A stretch of DNA of 64,000 nt from Phascolarctobacterium sp. (GTDB taxonomy: Bacteria; Bacillota; Negativicutes; Acidaminococcales; Acidaminococcaceae), in the NCBI GenBank assembly GCA_030540395.1, contig JAUNWI010000010.1, positions 22,829-86,828 on the forward strand, in the 5' to 3' direction. Shown piece after piece: positions 44,074 through 53,086 of this stretch. The position numbers were made by a program, and so were the translations under genes. Position 1 is the stretch's first letter. Every line of letters begins with the position of its first letter. Below the pieces are notes generated by a model. The model was not told the origin of the DNA. It saw nothing but the letters and a program-made list of their open reading frames with translations, and made no database searches.

Positions 44074-45633
44074 TTATTTTTGCTCCAACAGATAAATATC
44101 TGCGATTTCCTTCACGGTTTCCACATTAGTAGGAATCTGCTTGGTCTTCAGCACGCGGCGATACTCCAGTCCGCGCACCAAAATATACTTGTGCTGACCG
44201 TTGCGCAAGGCCTCCGGCAGCGCACCGGTCTTGGGAATCATCTCCACACCGGCCTTGCCTGCGTAATACATAAAGCCAGGACGCAGGAACTTATCAACGT
44301 AAATAGGCGTTTCCTGATTGCACTCTTCAAGGTACACCTCACTCATGCTCTTCACACTGAAGCGGTCTGCAATCACCGGCAGAACAAAGGCAAAGGCCAC
44401 GCACATGGTCACCACACCCACCAAGGTGTGCAGCCAGCAGGCCATCTCGATATCACGATAATACCACAGAGTGAACACCGCGCCACCGCCGATAATCAAA
44501 GTCAAAACACCCAGCATCATCAGGCTGAAGGCGGCCTCGGGCAGATATTGGCTGCCCACAATCCAACCTGCGCCTAAAAGCACGAACATCAGGCCACTGC
44601 CAAACATCCAGCTATAAAAAGTGGTGTTGTGACGCATTTTCGTAATCATGCGGGAAATATTCCAGCCAATAATCACCGCCATGGGCGGGAACATGGGCAG
44701 AATATAGGATACTAATTTAGTTTGGCACACAGTGAAGAACAGGAACACAAAGGCCCACCAAACATGGTACAGCAAAAGCTGACGCATATCGTCAATGCGG
44801 CTATCGCTGATGGAAGCCTTCACCGCCTGCACCAGCATACCCGTCCATGGGAACATGCCCAAAATCACTACCGGGAAATAGTACCAGAAGGTCACGCGAT
44901 TGGCGTGCTCCGGCGTGATAAAGCGAGTTACATTGTGAAAGCCCAAGAAGGTATTAATAAAGTCCATGCCGTGCACGGTGTACATGGCGTAATACCAAGG
45001 GGAAGCAATCAAAAAGTATAACAGCAGGCCGCGAATCACATGCATGCGCAAAATTTCCCGCAGCTGGCCCACAACCAACAAATACAGGAAGATAATCGCA
45101 CCCGGGAACACGATACCAATGGGTCCCTTGGTTACCGTAGCCAGTGCCATGCAGGCATACATAAGCCAATACTTTTTATGGGCAAAGCTCAAAATAGCAC
45201 CAGTCATGAAAAAGAGCAGCGTGGTGTCCGTCACCGCCGCCTTACCCATATAAAAGAACTGGACGCAGCTGGTCAGGATAATAGCAGACCAAAAGCCTGC
45301 CTTCTCATTGAACATCTTCGTGGTAGAAACGTAAATCATCACAGCGGTACCACAGGCCATCAGGGCCGCAGGAAAACGTGCCGCAAACTCCGTATAACCA
45401 AAGAGCATTTGGGAAAAGGCTACCAACCAATAATACATGGGCGGCTTGTCATACCAATAGTTGCCAAAAATACGCGGCGACAAAAAGTCGTTAAATTGAA
45501 TCATCTCGCGGGCAGTCTCTGCATAAACCGGTTCATCCGGGTCCAGCAAGGGCACGCCCCCGATGCCAAACATAATTGTGAAAAGCACCAGTCCTGCAAT
45601 AATCAGCAGGCTATTTTTTTCCAACTGTTTCAT
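44074..45633 (-). CDS. ArnT-like membrane glycosyltransferase (GT39/83 family)
   Basis: A 519-residue polytopic protein. After the first span comes LLDPDEPVYAETAREM, the acidic loop motif (DExxYAE-like) of ArnT/PMT glycosyltransferases, then GNYWYDKPPMYYWLVAFSQ, also typical. About ten further hydrophobic spans fill the middle and the C-terminal ~80 residues are a soluble domain. Such enzymes move a sugar from an undecaprenyl-phosphate donor to lipid A or another envelope acceptor on the outer face of the inner membrane. It overlaps the upstream epimerase stop by one base, and an ChbG-type deacetylase and a flippase-like protein lie further upstream, which together suggest envelope sugar modification. 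Confidence 0.88.
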   Translation of the reverse strand: MKQLEKNSLLIIAGLVLFTIMFGIGGVPLLDPDEPVYAETAREMIQFNDFLSPRIFGNYWYDKPPMYYWLVAFSQMLFGYTEFAARFPAALMACGTAVMIYVSTTKMFNEKAGFWSAIILTSCVQFFYMGKAAVTDTTLLFFMTGAILSFAHKKYWLMYACMALATVTKGPIGIVFPGAIIFLYLLVVGQLREILRMHVIRGLLLYFLIASPWYYAMYTVHGMDFINTFLGFHNVTRFITPEHANRVTFWYYFPVVILGMFPWTGMLVQAVKASISDSRIDDMRQLLLYHVWWAFVFLFFTVCQTKLVSYILPMFPPMAVIIGWNISRMITKMRHNTTFYSWMFGSGLMFVLLGAGWIVGSQYLPEAAFSLMMLGVLTLIIGGGAVFTLWYYRDIEMACWLHTLVGVVTMCVAFAFVLPVIADRFSVKSMSEVYLEECNQETPIYVDKFLRPGFMYYAGKAGVEMIPKTGALPEALRNGQHKYILVRGLEYRRVLKTKQIPTNVETVKEIADIYLLEQK

Positions 45634-46562
45634 TAGCTATCCCCATTCTTTTGTAAATAATCAGCGTAGGTCCGCGCCACGCCTTCTTGCAAATTCATGG
45701 ATGGGCAAAAGCCCAACAGCTCCCGGCAACGACCATTGCTCAGCACGGAGCGGAAAATGTCCCCTTCCCTAGCCGGAGCATAGGTCACAGGGAAAGCCCT
45801 GCCCACTGCCTTCTTGAAAGCAGCCAACAAGGCGTTCACAGAGGTTTCCTTTTGGGTGGAAATATTGATTACATGGTGACCTTCAAGCTTAGAGCCACGC
45901 CACAGCGCTTCAGCAATATCTCCTGCATAGACAAAATCACGGGTTTGCTCACCGTTGCCAAAGACGGTCACGCCCTCACCCTTAGCCAAAAGCTTGCAGA
46001 AGATGCTGACCACGCCACCCTCGCCGCCTGCGCCCTGACGCTCGCCATACACATTGGCAAAGCGCAGCACCGTGGTGTTAAGGCCATATAAATCGTGATA
46101 CATGCGCAGATAATGCTCGCTGGTCATCTTAGTGATGCCATAGGCAGAGGTGGGCAGCAAGCGCTCCTCCTCCTGTAGGGGAATATTGAGATTATCCCCA
46201 TACACAGCAGCGCTGGAGGAAAATACCACGTTCTTAACGCCGCTCACGCGACAGCACTCCAAAACATTGAGCAAGCCAAGCAAATTCACGGAGCAATCCT
46301 CGTCAGGATGCTGCAAGGAATAAGGCACCATGGTTTGGGCCGCCAAATGAACAACAGCATCGAAATGCTCCTGCAAAAAAAGGCGCACCAAATCCTTGTC
46401 GCGCACGTCTCCCTCAATCAGGCGTATATTATTAGGCACATGCTCCCTGCGGCCGCTGGTAAGGTTATCATAAACCACTACCTCCACCTGCTCCTGCCGC
46501 TCTAAAAGCCGCAGCAGATGGGAGCCGATGAAGCCGGCACCGCCTGTTACTAATATTTTCAT
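45633..46562 (-). CDS. NAD-dependent sugar epimerase/dehydratase (GalE-like)
   Basis: A 309-residue extended short-chain dehydrogenase. It starts ILVTGGAGFIGSHLLRLLER (NAD loop), has HLAAQTMVPYSL, and the catalytic YGITK (Tyr-x3-Lys) near residue 143. The C-terminal half has RDFVYAGDIAEAL, typical of nucleotide-sugar 4-epimerases. Likely supplies an activated sugar to the ArnT-like enzyme encoded directly downstream. Exact sugar unknown. Confidence 0.9.
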   Translation of the reverse strand: MKILVTGGAGFIGSHLLRLLERQEQVEVVVYDNLTSGRREHVPNNIRLIEGDVRDKDLVRLFLQEHFDAVVHLAAQTMVPYSLQHPDEDCSVNLLGLLNVLECCRVSGVKNVVFSSSAAVYGDNLNIPLQEEERLLPTSAYGITKMTSEHYLRMYHDLYGLNTTVLRFANVYGERQGAGGEGGVVSIFCKLLAKGEGVTVFGNGEQTRDFVYAGDIAEALWRGSKLEGHHVINISTQKETSVNALLAAFKKAVGRAFPVTYAPAREGDIFRSVLSNGRCRELLGFCPSMNLQEGVARTYADYLQKNGDS

Positions 46563-46621
46563 CAGTACTCAACCCCTAAGAATAGATTACCATCTGCAAA
46601 AGTATAGCAGAATAAACTGAA

Positions 46622-47647
46622 CTAAGCCTTATTTTTGGGCTCCACCACTTTAGTTTTCGTCTTCACGTTAGCCACGTTAATGACATCGCTACCAAAGGCA
46701 CGAATAGTCACCACTGCACCCAGCATAAAGGGCAGATATTCCGCCGTAAAGCGCCACAAAACAGCCAAAATGCCCTCCAAGCCGCTGGGAAGGATATTGG
46801 CAAAGAGCATAACAAAGCCTGCCTCCGCAATACCACTGCCGCCAGGTGTGGGCGAAAAATACAGCACCAGATTGATGAGCACCATGCGCCCCATCACCTG
46901 CGCCAAATCAAAGTCTATATTGAGACCCGTCATGTAGGCAGGCACTGTTGCATAAATAAAGAGCAGGCTTAGACCGGACTCAATAAAAGCCCGCAGGACC
47001 ATGAGGGGATTCTTACCCATAACAATGGCTGCTTTTTTAAACTGCTGATACCAGATATAGCAGTTGCGCCTAGTGGTATAACTTAGCTTGCGGGTACAAT
47101 AAAAGATAATCTTTTCCGGATAGCGGGTGCGCATCAAATAAATGGCAATAATGGGCAGGGAAACGAAGGCCACGGAGACAATGGTAATCACCGAAGCCGG
47201 CATCCATTCCACAATATCCTCGTCAAAATGCAGCACCAAAGGCACCAGCAAAATCAGGAAAATGATGGACATAATGGTGCGGACGAGAATGACCACCGTG
47301 GATTTGGCCACGGGCACCCCCGCCTTGCGCATAAACATAACCTGGGCAATGGCACCACCGCTGGCACCGGGCGAAACCAAGGCCAGAAAATAATTGCTAA
47401 GCACCACATTAACAATCTGGCGCAGAGTCAATTTTTCATCCGTGATATCCGCCAAGGTAATCAGGCGCAGCCCATCAAACAAAAGACCAATAGCAAGACA
47501 GCCTAAGGCCAAAAGGATGCACTTAGGCTCAAACATGGTCAAATAGTCCAAGGTCCGTATATCAAATGTAAAGTAAATGACTGCTGCAGAAATGAGAAGC
47601 ACAAAAAGGAACAAGGCTCCCAAACGCAGCAAAAGCTTTTTATTCAT
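46622..47647 (-). CDS. Lysylphosphatidylglycerol synthase-type transmembrane (flippase-like) protein
   Basis: A 341-residue membrane protein of the LPG_synthase_TM (UPF0104/YbhN) family with about eight spans. Visible landmarks: LALVSPGASGGAIAQVMFMR and, late, LVLYFSPTPGGSGIAEAGFV, the paired PG/S-rich motifs of the family. Stand-alone members are thought to move lipids or lipid-linked sugars across the membrane. It lies upstream of the epimerase and ArnT-like gene, fitting lipid-linked sugar delivery, but this is inference. Confidence 0.85.
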   Translation of the reverse strand: MNKKLLLRLGALFLFVLLISAAVIYFTFDIRTLDYLTMFEPKCILLALGCLAIGLLFDGLRLITLADITDEKLTLRQIVNVVLSNYFLALVSPGASGGAIAQVMFMRKAGVPVAKSTVVILVRTIMSIIFLILLVPLVLHFDEDIVEWMPASVITIVSVAFVSLPIIAIYLMRTRYPEKIIFYCTRKLSYTTRRNCYIWYQQFKKAAIVMGKNPLMVLRAFIESGLSLLFIYATVPAYMTGLNIDFDLAQVMGRMVLINLVLYFSPTPGGSGIAEAGFVMLFANILPSGLEGILAVLWRFTAEYLPFMLGAVVTIRAFGSDVINVANVKTKTKVVEPKNKA

Positions 47648-47690
47648 TAATCAAGACCACCAAAGTTATGATGTATATAAAGCACTTATC

Positions 47691-47783
47691 GGCTCCCCTT
47701 TGACGCTAAGACCCACGTTGTCGCAAGCGAAGTGCAGCGAGAACGTGTTGGTCGTGCTAATCCCTTTAGGGGAAAGGGGAGCT
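47691..47783. repeat. Palindromic repeat, copy E
   Basis: GGCTCCCCTTT and AAAGGGGAGC bracket an inner inverted pair, GACCCACGTT and AACGTGTTGGTC. The whole gap 47648-47827 carries no gene. Confidence 0.7.
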
Positions 47784-47827
47784 GTCTTGAGTCAATTTGT
47801 GAACACAAATTGCTGACTGAGGAATTC

Positions 47828-48676
47828 TTACAAATCTCCAAAACTTATAAGCTGCACATTATTCTCTTTAATCAGCGCTTTATTCCCCTCATCCAAATAG
47901 GATGCAAGCTCTGTTTCCCAAGTATAGTGCCAAGCGTATAGCTTGGCCAAGGGTGCTGTTTCCAGTCCCGGATGGGTCATAATCTCGCTCACGCCATCGG
48001 GCAAAGCACGGATAATATTACCCACCAGCTCCGCATTTAAATGACCTCCGGCCAGCATACCAAAGAAATAATCCGGATACCTGATGCCATCCCTAGCGGC
48101 ACCAGCTCGCGCCAAATCGGCACAAAAGCTGAGCCCACAGCGACCAATTTTGCGACCTAAACCGGCAGCAAAGCCACCGCTAAAGGTATAGCCCTCTTTG
48201 GGTATACGCTCTCTTTTTATATTATACTCATTACAGAGCTTTCTGACAAGTCCATTCATACCCGGCAAAACGTGAGTATGCTGGTGGCTATCAACATGGG
48301 TAATATTAAGGCCACTAGCCAAAGCTTTTTCCACCTGCGCCCGCAGCTCCGCTTCCAGCTCGCTGCGCTTGATGCCGCCGGTGTAAAAGCGTTTAACAAA
48401 GGCCACATAGTCCGGCAAAAAGCAACCTTCCCCATCCAACAGGCTTGCCACCTTCGCTTTAGGCAGCAGAGGCTTCACCCCGCCCACCAGAGTCAGGTGA
48501 ATGCCAATGCCCAGCCTGGGATTGGCGCGAGCCAGCTCCACCGCCTCCTCATAGGCGTCGGCGCTAGGCATAATGGAGGTGCTAGTAATAAATCCCTCTT
48601 GATGCCCTTTGATAATTCCCTGATTGATTAAAGTATGTAAGCCGAAATCATCGGCATTGACGATTAGCTTTTTCAT
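47828..48676 (-). CDS. ChbG/YdjC-family carbohydrate deacetylase
   Basis: A 282-residue YdjC-family protein. It starts KLIVNADDFGLHTLINQGI, where the paired Asp residues bind metal, and has GIGIHLTLVGG and HVDSHQHTHVLPGM, the His cluster of the active site. These enzymes remove acetyl groups from N-acetylated sugars. The ATG at 48676 is chosen for its GAGG RBS. It is at the upstream end of the epimerase/ArnT-like cluster and could process a lipid-linked N-acetyl sugar, as in hopanoid or lipid A pathways. Confidence 0.88.
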   Translation of the reverse strand: MKKLIVNADDFGLHTLINQGIIKGHQEGFITSTSIMPSADAYEEAVELARANPRLGIGIHLTLVGGVKPLLPKAKVASLLDGEGCFLPDYVAFVKRFYTGGIKRSELEAELRAQVEKALASGLNITHVDSHQHTHVLPGMNGLVRKLCNEYNIKRERIPKEGYTFSGGFAAGLGRKIGRCGLSFCADLARAGAARDGIRYPDYFFGMLAGGHLNAELVGNIIRALPDGVSEIMTHPGLETAPLAKLYAWHYTWETELASYLDEGNKALIKENNVQLISFGDL

Positions 48677-48719
48677 GGACCAAGCCTCTTTTTCCACTTA
48701 AATAAATTAGCTCTTAAAA

Positions 48720-48760
48720 ACAAGTATGCCTGCAAAATATTTTACCATATTTTGCAGGCA
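48720..48760 (-). terminator. Likely terminator after rnhC
   Basis: A perfect 14-bp stem TGCCTGCAAAATAT/ATATTTTGCAGGCA with a six-base loop; on the minus strand a TTGTTTTT run follows at a short distance. It could also be a plus-strand element. Confidence 0.55.
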
Positions 48761-48850
48761 AATGCTATGCTTTTTACTATATATAGCTGTAGCCCCGCTC
48801 TCAAAACACGCAACGACTGCGTGAGCGCAGGCGAACGCAGCAGCATATTT

Positions 48851-49849
48851 CTAGATGCGGCTGTAGTTGGCAAAGTGCAGCTTCACAAAGCTCGCCAACT
48901 CGGCCTTGCCGAGCTTTGCCGCCAGCCTTCGCGCACAGGCTGTGGCTCCTTCGCCGCCGCCCTTGGGCAAGGCGGCTTCCCCGGCAGCCTCCGCCAATTC
49001 TGCCATGGTGCGCAAGAAACGTGCCCTGGCCAGCACCGAGGCCGCAGCCACAGCCAAATTGCTTTCCGCCTTGGGCTGTTGCTTCACAATGCACTGTGGG
49101 AAGCGTTTGGTAAGCTCCCGCACGTTTACTAAGGATGTAGTAAACTGGTCGATAAGAGCGGCATGGCAGTCGCCATGCCGCGCCAACACCTGACTCAAGG
49201 CGGCCACATGGCCGTAGCCAAGGAGCTGGTTGAGCTTGCCGCCCTGGGCCGTAACCTGCGCGTAGCGCAGGTTGTAGGCCTTGGGCTTGAGCTCAAGCAC
49301 ACTAAAGTCCACCACCGTGGACTTGATGATGTCTTCCAGCTCCAAGATTTTTTTGTCGGTCAAAAGCTTGCAGTCCTTGACGCCGGCAGCGGCCAATTTG
49401 GCGGCGGTGCTGTCGTCCACCACCACTGCGGACACCACTAAGGGGCCAAAAAAGTCGCCCTTGCCGGACTCGTCGCTGCCGGCCCACTTGCCCCGCGGCA
49501 GCTCAGTCGCTGCAGGAGCAGCGACGCCAGCTGCCGCGCCTGTGGCGCTTGCGGGCGCAAAGCGAGCGGCGTTGCCAACGCCGCAGTACGCTTGCGCCCC
49601 CGCAACATGGCTCAGCTCACCCAGCAGCTCCCGCACCTTCGCTTCTAGGGCACTATCGCCGGAAAATACATAGGTCAAGCCCTTTTTACCATTATAGATG
49701 TTCAAGGTTAACTTCGCCTGACACAGCTCCACAACAAATTGGTGACCGTAATTGATATCCTTTTCTTTGGTGATATCCAGCACTTCACTTATTTTGTCGT
49801 GAACATCGGCCAAATAACATTTGAACTCTTTATCTGTTAGTTTAGTCAT
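48851..49849 (-). CDS. rnhC: Ribonuclease HIII
   Basis: A 332-residue RNase HIII. The N-terminal TBP-like domain (KLTDKEFKCYLADVHDKIS) is joined by an Ala-rich linker to the type 2 RNase H domain, which opens with GKWAGSDESGKGDFFGPLV, containing the metal ligands D-E of the DEXGKGD motif. Later come CKLLTDKKILEL and AVAAASVLARARFL. It removes RNA from RNA-DNA hybrids. The ATG at 49849 has GGAG eight bases upstream. The second half is locally GC- and Ala-rich. Confidence 0.95.
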   Translation of the reverse strand: MTKLTDKEFKCYLADVHDKISEVLDITKEKDINYGHQFVVELCQAKLTLNIYNGKKGLTYVFSGDSALEAKVRELLGELSHVAGAQAYCGVGNAARFAPASATGAAAGVAAPAATELPRGKWAGSDESGKGDFFGPLVVSAVVVDDSTAAKLAAAGVKDCKLLTDKKILELEDIIKSTVVDFSVLELKPKAYNLRYAQVTAQGGKLNQLLGYGHVAALSQVLARHGDCHAALIDQFTTSLVNVRELTKRFPQCIVKQQPKAESNLAVAAASVLARARFLRTMAELAEAAGEAALPKGGGEGATACARRLAAKLGKAELASFVKLHFANYSRI

Positions 49850-49908
49850 CAATAAAACTCCAACAATAAGCTTCACAAGAGAGCAGAACCAATTGACTTT
49901 TGCAGTCA

Positions 49909-49995
49909 CCCCTCTCAGTCAGCCGCATATACAAACAACTTCTATTTCACACTACTACGCGGTCTGACAGCTCCCCCCAAGGGGAGCCTCTCTTG
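49909..49995. repeat. Dispersed palindromic repeat, copy F
   Basis: CCCCTCTCAGTCAGCCGCAT at the left end and GACAGCTCCCCCCAAGGGGA at the right match copy B (9955-10042) closely; the middle differs. Confidence 0.75.
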
Positions 49996-50000
49996 CTCCT

Positions 50001-53000
50001 CTACTCCCCTTTAGGCTGATAGTGCTTCAGCTTCCAATCCTCAAAGAGCAAATACAATAGCGGAATAACAATCAAGGTAAGCATGGTGGAGGTCGTCAAG
50101 CCGCCCACCAAAACCACGCCCATGGACTGACGCAGCTCCGCACCCTCACCAATGCCCAAGGCAATGGGCAGCATGCCCAAAATCGTGGACAGGGTTGTCA
50201 TGAAAATAGGACGCAAGCGCAGAGAGCAAGCCTCCAAGGTAGCCTCCTTAAGCCCCATGCCGTGCTCCCGTGCCTGATTAGCATAGTCCAAAAGCAAAAT
50301 CGCGTTCTTGGTAACCAAGCCTAACAGCATGATAAAGCCAATCATGCTCATCATATTGGCTGTCTGCCCTGCCACCAAAAGGCCCAGAACAGCACCAATA
50401 ATCGCAAAGGGCAAGGAAGCCATAATAATCAAAGGCTGAGAGAAGCTTTCAAACTGCGCTGCCAGCGTCATATAAACCATGACAATGGCCAAAATAACTG
50501 CCTTGGCAATTTCTCTAAAGGAGCGGGCCATATTGTCCGCCTGGCCAATCATTTTGTAGTTATAGCCAGGGGGCATATTCAGCGCCGGAATAAACTCTGT
50601 TCTCGCCTTGGTAATCAAATCACCGGAGGAAATACCAACAGTGTTGGCATAAACCACGATTTGACGTTGCTTGTCCTCGCGCTCGATACGGGTCGGACCA
50701 CTGCCATATTTAATTGTCGCAATATCACCCAAGCGCACAAAGGTACCACTGCTATTTGAAACACGCAAATTAGCCACTGCGTTAATATCATTACGCTCTG
50801 CCAAGGGCATCTGCAAAATAATATCATAGTCATTATCGCCAATGGTATAGCTGTTAGAGGTGCTCTTACCCATAAAGGCCATTTGCACTACCTTGCCCAG
50901 CTCCGTAGCATCCAAGCCCAACTGGCTGGCCTTGGCATGGTCCACACGAATAATAATTTCCGGCTCTTCCTCTGAGTCAGAAATATCCACTTCCGTAGCA
51001 CCAGGAACGGTTTTCAGCATATCTGCCAAATCAAGCGCATATTTTTTCAACTCTTTGATATTGTTGCCACGCAGACCAATCTGCACGGGACGGCTATCGC
51101 CACGGCCACCGCCCTGATTGGAGACAACGGATACCTTGAGACCTTCCGTATTACCGAATTTAGCGCGCAGCTCATCCATGATCTGCTGCATGCTGCGGTT
51201 ACGCTCGTTAGAGGGCTTTAGACGAATATCCAAGGAGCCCTGGTTAACAGGGTTACGACCGTTACCAATATTCAAGGCCACAATCTTGACCTCGGGCAAA
51301 TCACTGATATATTGCTGCAGGGGCGTTGCCAGCTCCACAGTCTTTTGCAGACTGCTGCCGATGGGCGCCTTCACATTGACGGTAAACTCACCGGAGTCAT
51401 AGGTAGGTGTAAATTCCGTACCTACGAAGGGCAGCAGGAGCAGGTTGATGCCCAAGCTCAAAACGCTGACCAAAACGACCTTTTTAGGCCTATCAAGACA
51501 CCAGCTCATAAGGCTGTTATACATTTCGCGCACGCTTTGGAAGCCTGCCTCAAATTTATCCAGCACGATTTGTAAATATTTATTTCGGCTCTTGGCGCTC
51601 TCCTCCTCGCTTTCAGCCTTAATCCAATAAGCGGACACCATGGGCGTCAGCGTAAAGGCAACTAAGGTAGAAAAAGCAATGGCAAAGGCTACAGTTAAAC
51701 CGAACTGCTTAAAGAACTGACCAACGATTTCGCCCATATTACCAATGGGCACAAAAACGGCGAACATAACGAAGGAGGTAGCCAAAATAGCCAGCGTCAG
51801 CTCCTCCGTAGCCTCTTTGGCGGCCACAAAGGGTGTCTTACCCATTTCGATATGACGGAAGATATTTTCGATTACAACAATGGCATCGTCGATAAGCATA
51901 CCAATAGCCAAGGACAAAGCCATCAGGGACATATTGTTCAGGGTAAAATCCATAACCTTCATCATAAAGAAGGTAGAAATAACCGCTGTGGGGATACACA
52001 AACCGCCTACGATAGTAGCGCGGAAGTTGCGCAGGAACATATAAGTAATCAAAAGCGCAAGGAAACCGCCGAACAGAATAGTGTTCCACACGTCCGCAAT
52101 ATTATCGCGAATATACTTGGATTGGTCACGCACCTTCTCCACCGTGATATCCGGGGGCAGATTGGATTGGCGCAGCTGCTCCATTTTTTTATTGACATTA
52201 TCGGTTACGTCCACCGTATTGGTTTTGGACTGCTTGCGCACAAAGGCCAATACACTGGGCTCGCCATTGGCACTGGCAAAGGTATCCTCGTCCTCCCAAT
52301 CGTCCAGCACATCAGCCACTTCACCAATATATACAGGTCGACCATTATGGTTGGCCACCACCACTTGTTTGATGTCATCCACAGTGTTATACTTTGCCAA
52401 GGTACGCACCGTGATTTCCATTTCCTGGCTGCGGGCCTTGCCACCGGGGGTGTTATAGTTATTCTTGTTGATGGTGTCCCGCACCGTTTGGTAGGAAATG
52501 CCATACTCCTGCAGCTTTTCCGGCTTCAGCACAATGCGAATGCAGCGCTGGCTGGCGCCTACAACAGTAACCTCGGACACACCCTCCACCATCTGCAGCT
52601 CGTCCTTAATATTATCCTCGATAATACGTCGGATTTCACCACGGGAACGGGAGCTGGAGGAAAAGGTCCAGGCCACAATAGCGCGGGCGTTCAAATCTAC
52701 AGTTTGGGTTGTGGGCTCATCAATATCATCGGGCAGGGATTTGCGAATACTGGAAACCTTTTCGCGTACCTCACTGGCCTTTTGTTGGGGGTCCACGCCC
52801 AAATTAAATTCCAAAACAGTTTCGCTGTAGCCCTCTAAGACAGTTGAGGACAGGGTTTTGATACCGGAAACCTGGCTGACGCGGTTTTCAATGGGCTTGG
52901 TAACCAGCGTTTCCATTTCCTCCGGAGAAGCGCCATCATAGCGCACACGCACGCTGACGATGGGCAAATCCACGTCCGGATTCAAATCCACGCCAATTTC

Positions 53001-53084
53001 CGGATAACAGCGGATGCCGAAAACCACCAAAAGCAAAACGAACATGGTGGTAAATACAGGCCTTTTAATAAATGTACCAATCAT
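50001..53084 (-). CDS. RND efflux pump inner-membrane transporter (AcrB/HAE1 family)
   Basis: A 1027-residue RND transporter with the duplicated layout of AcrB. It begins FIKRPVFTTMFVLLLVVFGI; the TM4 proton-relay pair is intact in SLAIGMLIDDAIVVIENIF (about residue 400) and the TM10 lysine in LLGLVTKNAILLLDYANQ. The large periplasmic loops follow TM1 and TM7. It exports drugs, dyes or other toxic compounds using the proton gradient, together with the adaptor encoded two bases upstream. No TolC-type outer-membrane channel is in the window. Confidence 0.93.
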   Translation of the reverse strand: MIGTFIKRPVFTTMFVLLLVVFGIRCYPEIGVDLNPDVDLPIVSVRVRYDGASPEEMETLVTKPIENRVSQVSGIKTLSSTVLEGYSETVLEFNLGVDPQQKASEVREKVSSIRKSLPDDIDEPTTQTVDLNARAIVAWTFSSSSRSRGEIRRIIEDNIKDELQMVEGVSEVTVVGASQRCIRIVLKPEKLQEYGISYQTVRDTINKNNYNTPGGKARSQEMEITVRTLAKYNTVDDIKQVVVANHNGRPVYIGEVADVLDDWEDEDTFASANGEPSVLAFVRKQSKTNTVDVTDNVNKKMEQLRQSNLPPDITVEKVRDQSKYIRDNIADVWNTILFGGFLALLITYMFLRNFRATIVGGLCIPTAVISTFFMMKVMDFTLNNMSLMALSLAIGMLIDDAIVVIENIFRHIEMGKTPFVAAKEATEELTLAILATSFVMFAVFVPIGNMGEIVGQFFKQFGLTVAFAIAFSTLVAFTLTPMVSAYWIKAESEEESAKSRNKYLQIVLDKFEAGFQSVREMYNSLMSWCLDRPKKVVLVSVLSLGINLLLLPFVGTEFTPTYDSGEFTVNVKAPIGSSLQKTVELATPLQQYISDLPEVKIVALNIGNGRNPVNQGSLDIRLKPSNERNRSMQQIMDELRAKFGNTEGLKVSVVSNQGGGRGDSRPVQIGLRGNNIKELKKYALDLADMLKTVPGATEVDISDSEEEPEIIIRVDHAKASQLGLDATELGKVVQMAFMGKSTSNSYTIGDNDYDIILQMPLAERNDINAVANLRVSNSSGTFVRLGDIATIKYGSGPTRIEREDKQRQIVVYANTVGISSGDLITKARTEFIPALNMPPGYNYKMIGQADNMARSFREIAKAVILAIVMVYMTLAAQFESFSQPLIIMASLPFAIIGAVLGLLVAGQTANMMSMIGFIMLLGLVTKNAILLLDYANQAREHGMGLKEATLEACSLRLRPIFMTTLSTILGMLPIALGIGEGAELRQSMGVVLVGGLTTSTMLTLIVIPLLYLLFEDWKLKHYQPKGE

Positions 53085-53086
53085 AA

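Noticed and set aside
27578..49995. Dispersed CTCCCC/GGGGAG repeats as a possible CRISPR array
   Set aside because: Copies are scattered singly in gaps, with no regular repeat-spacer pattern and no cas genes.
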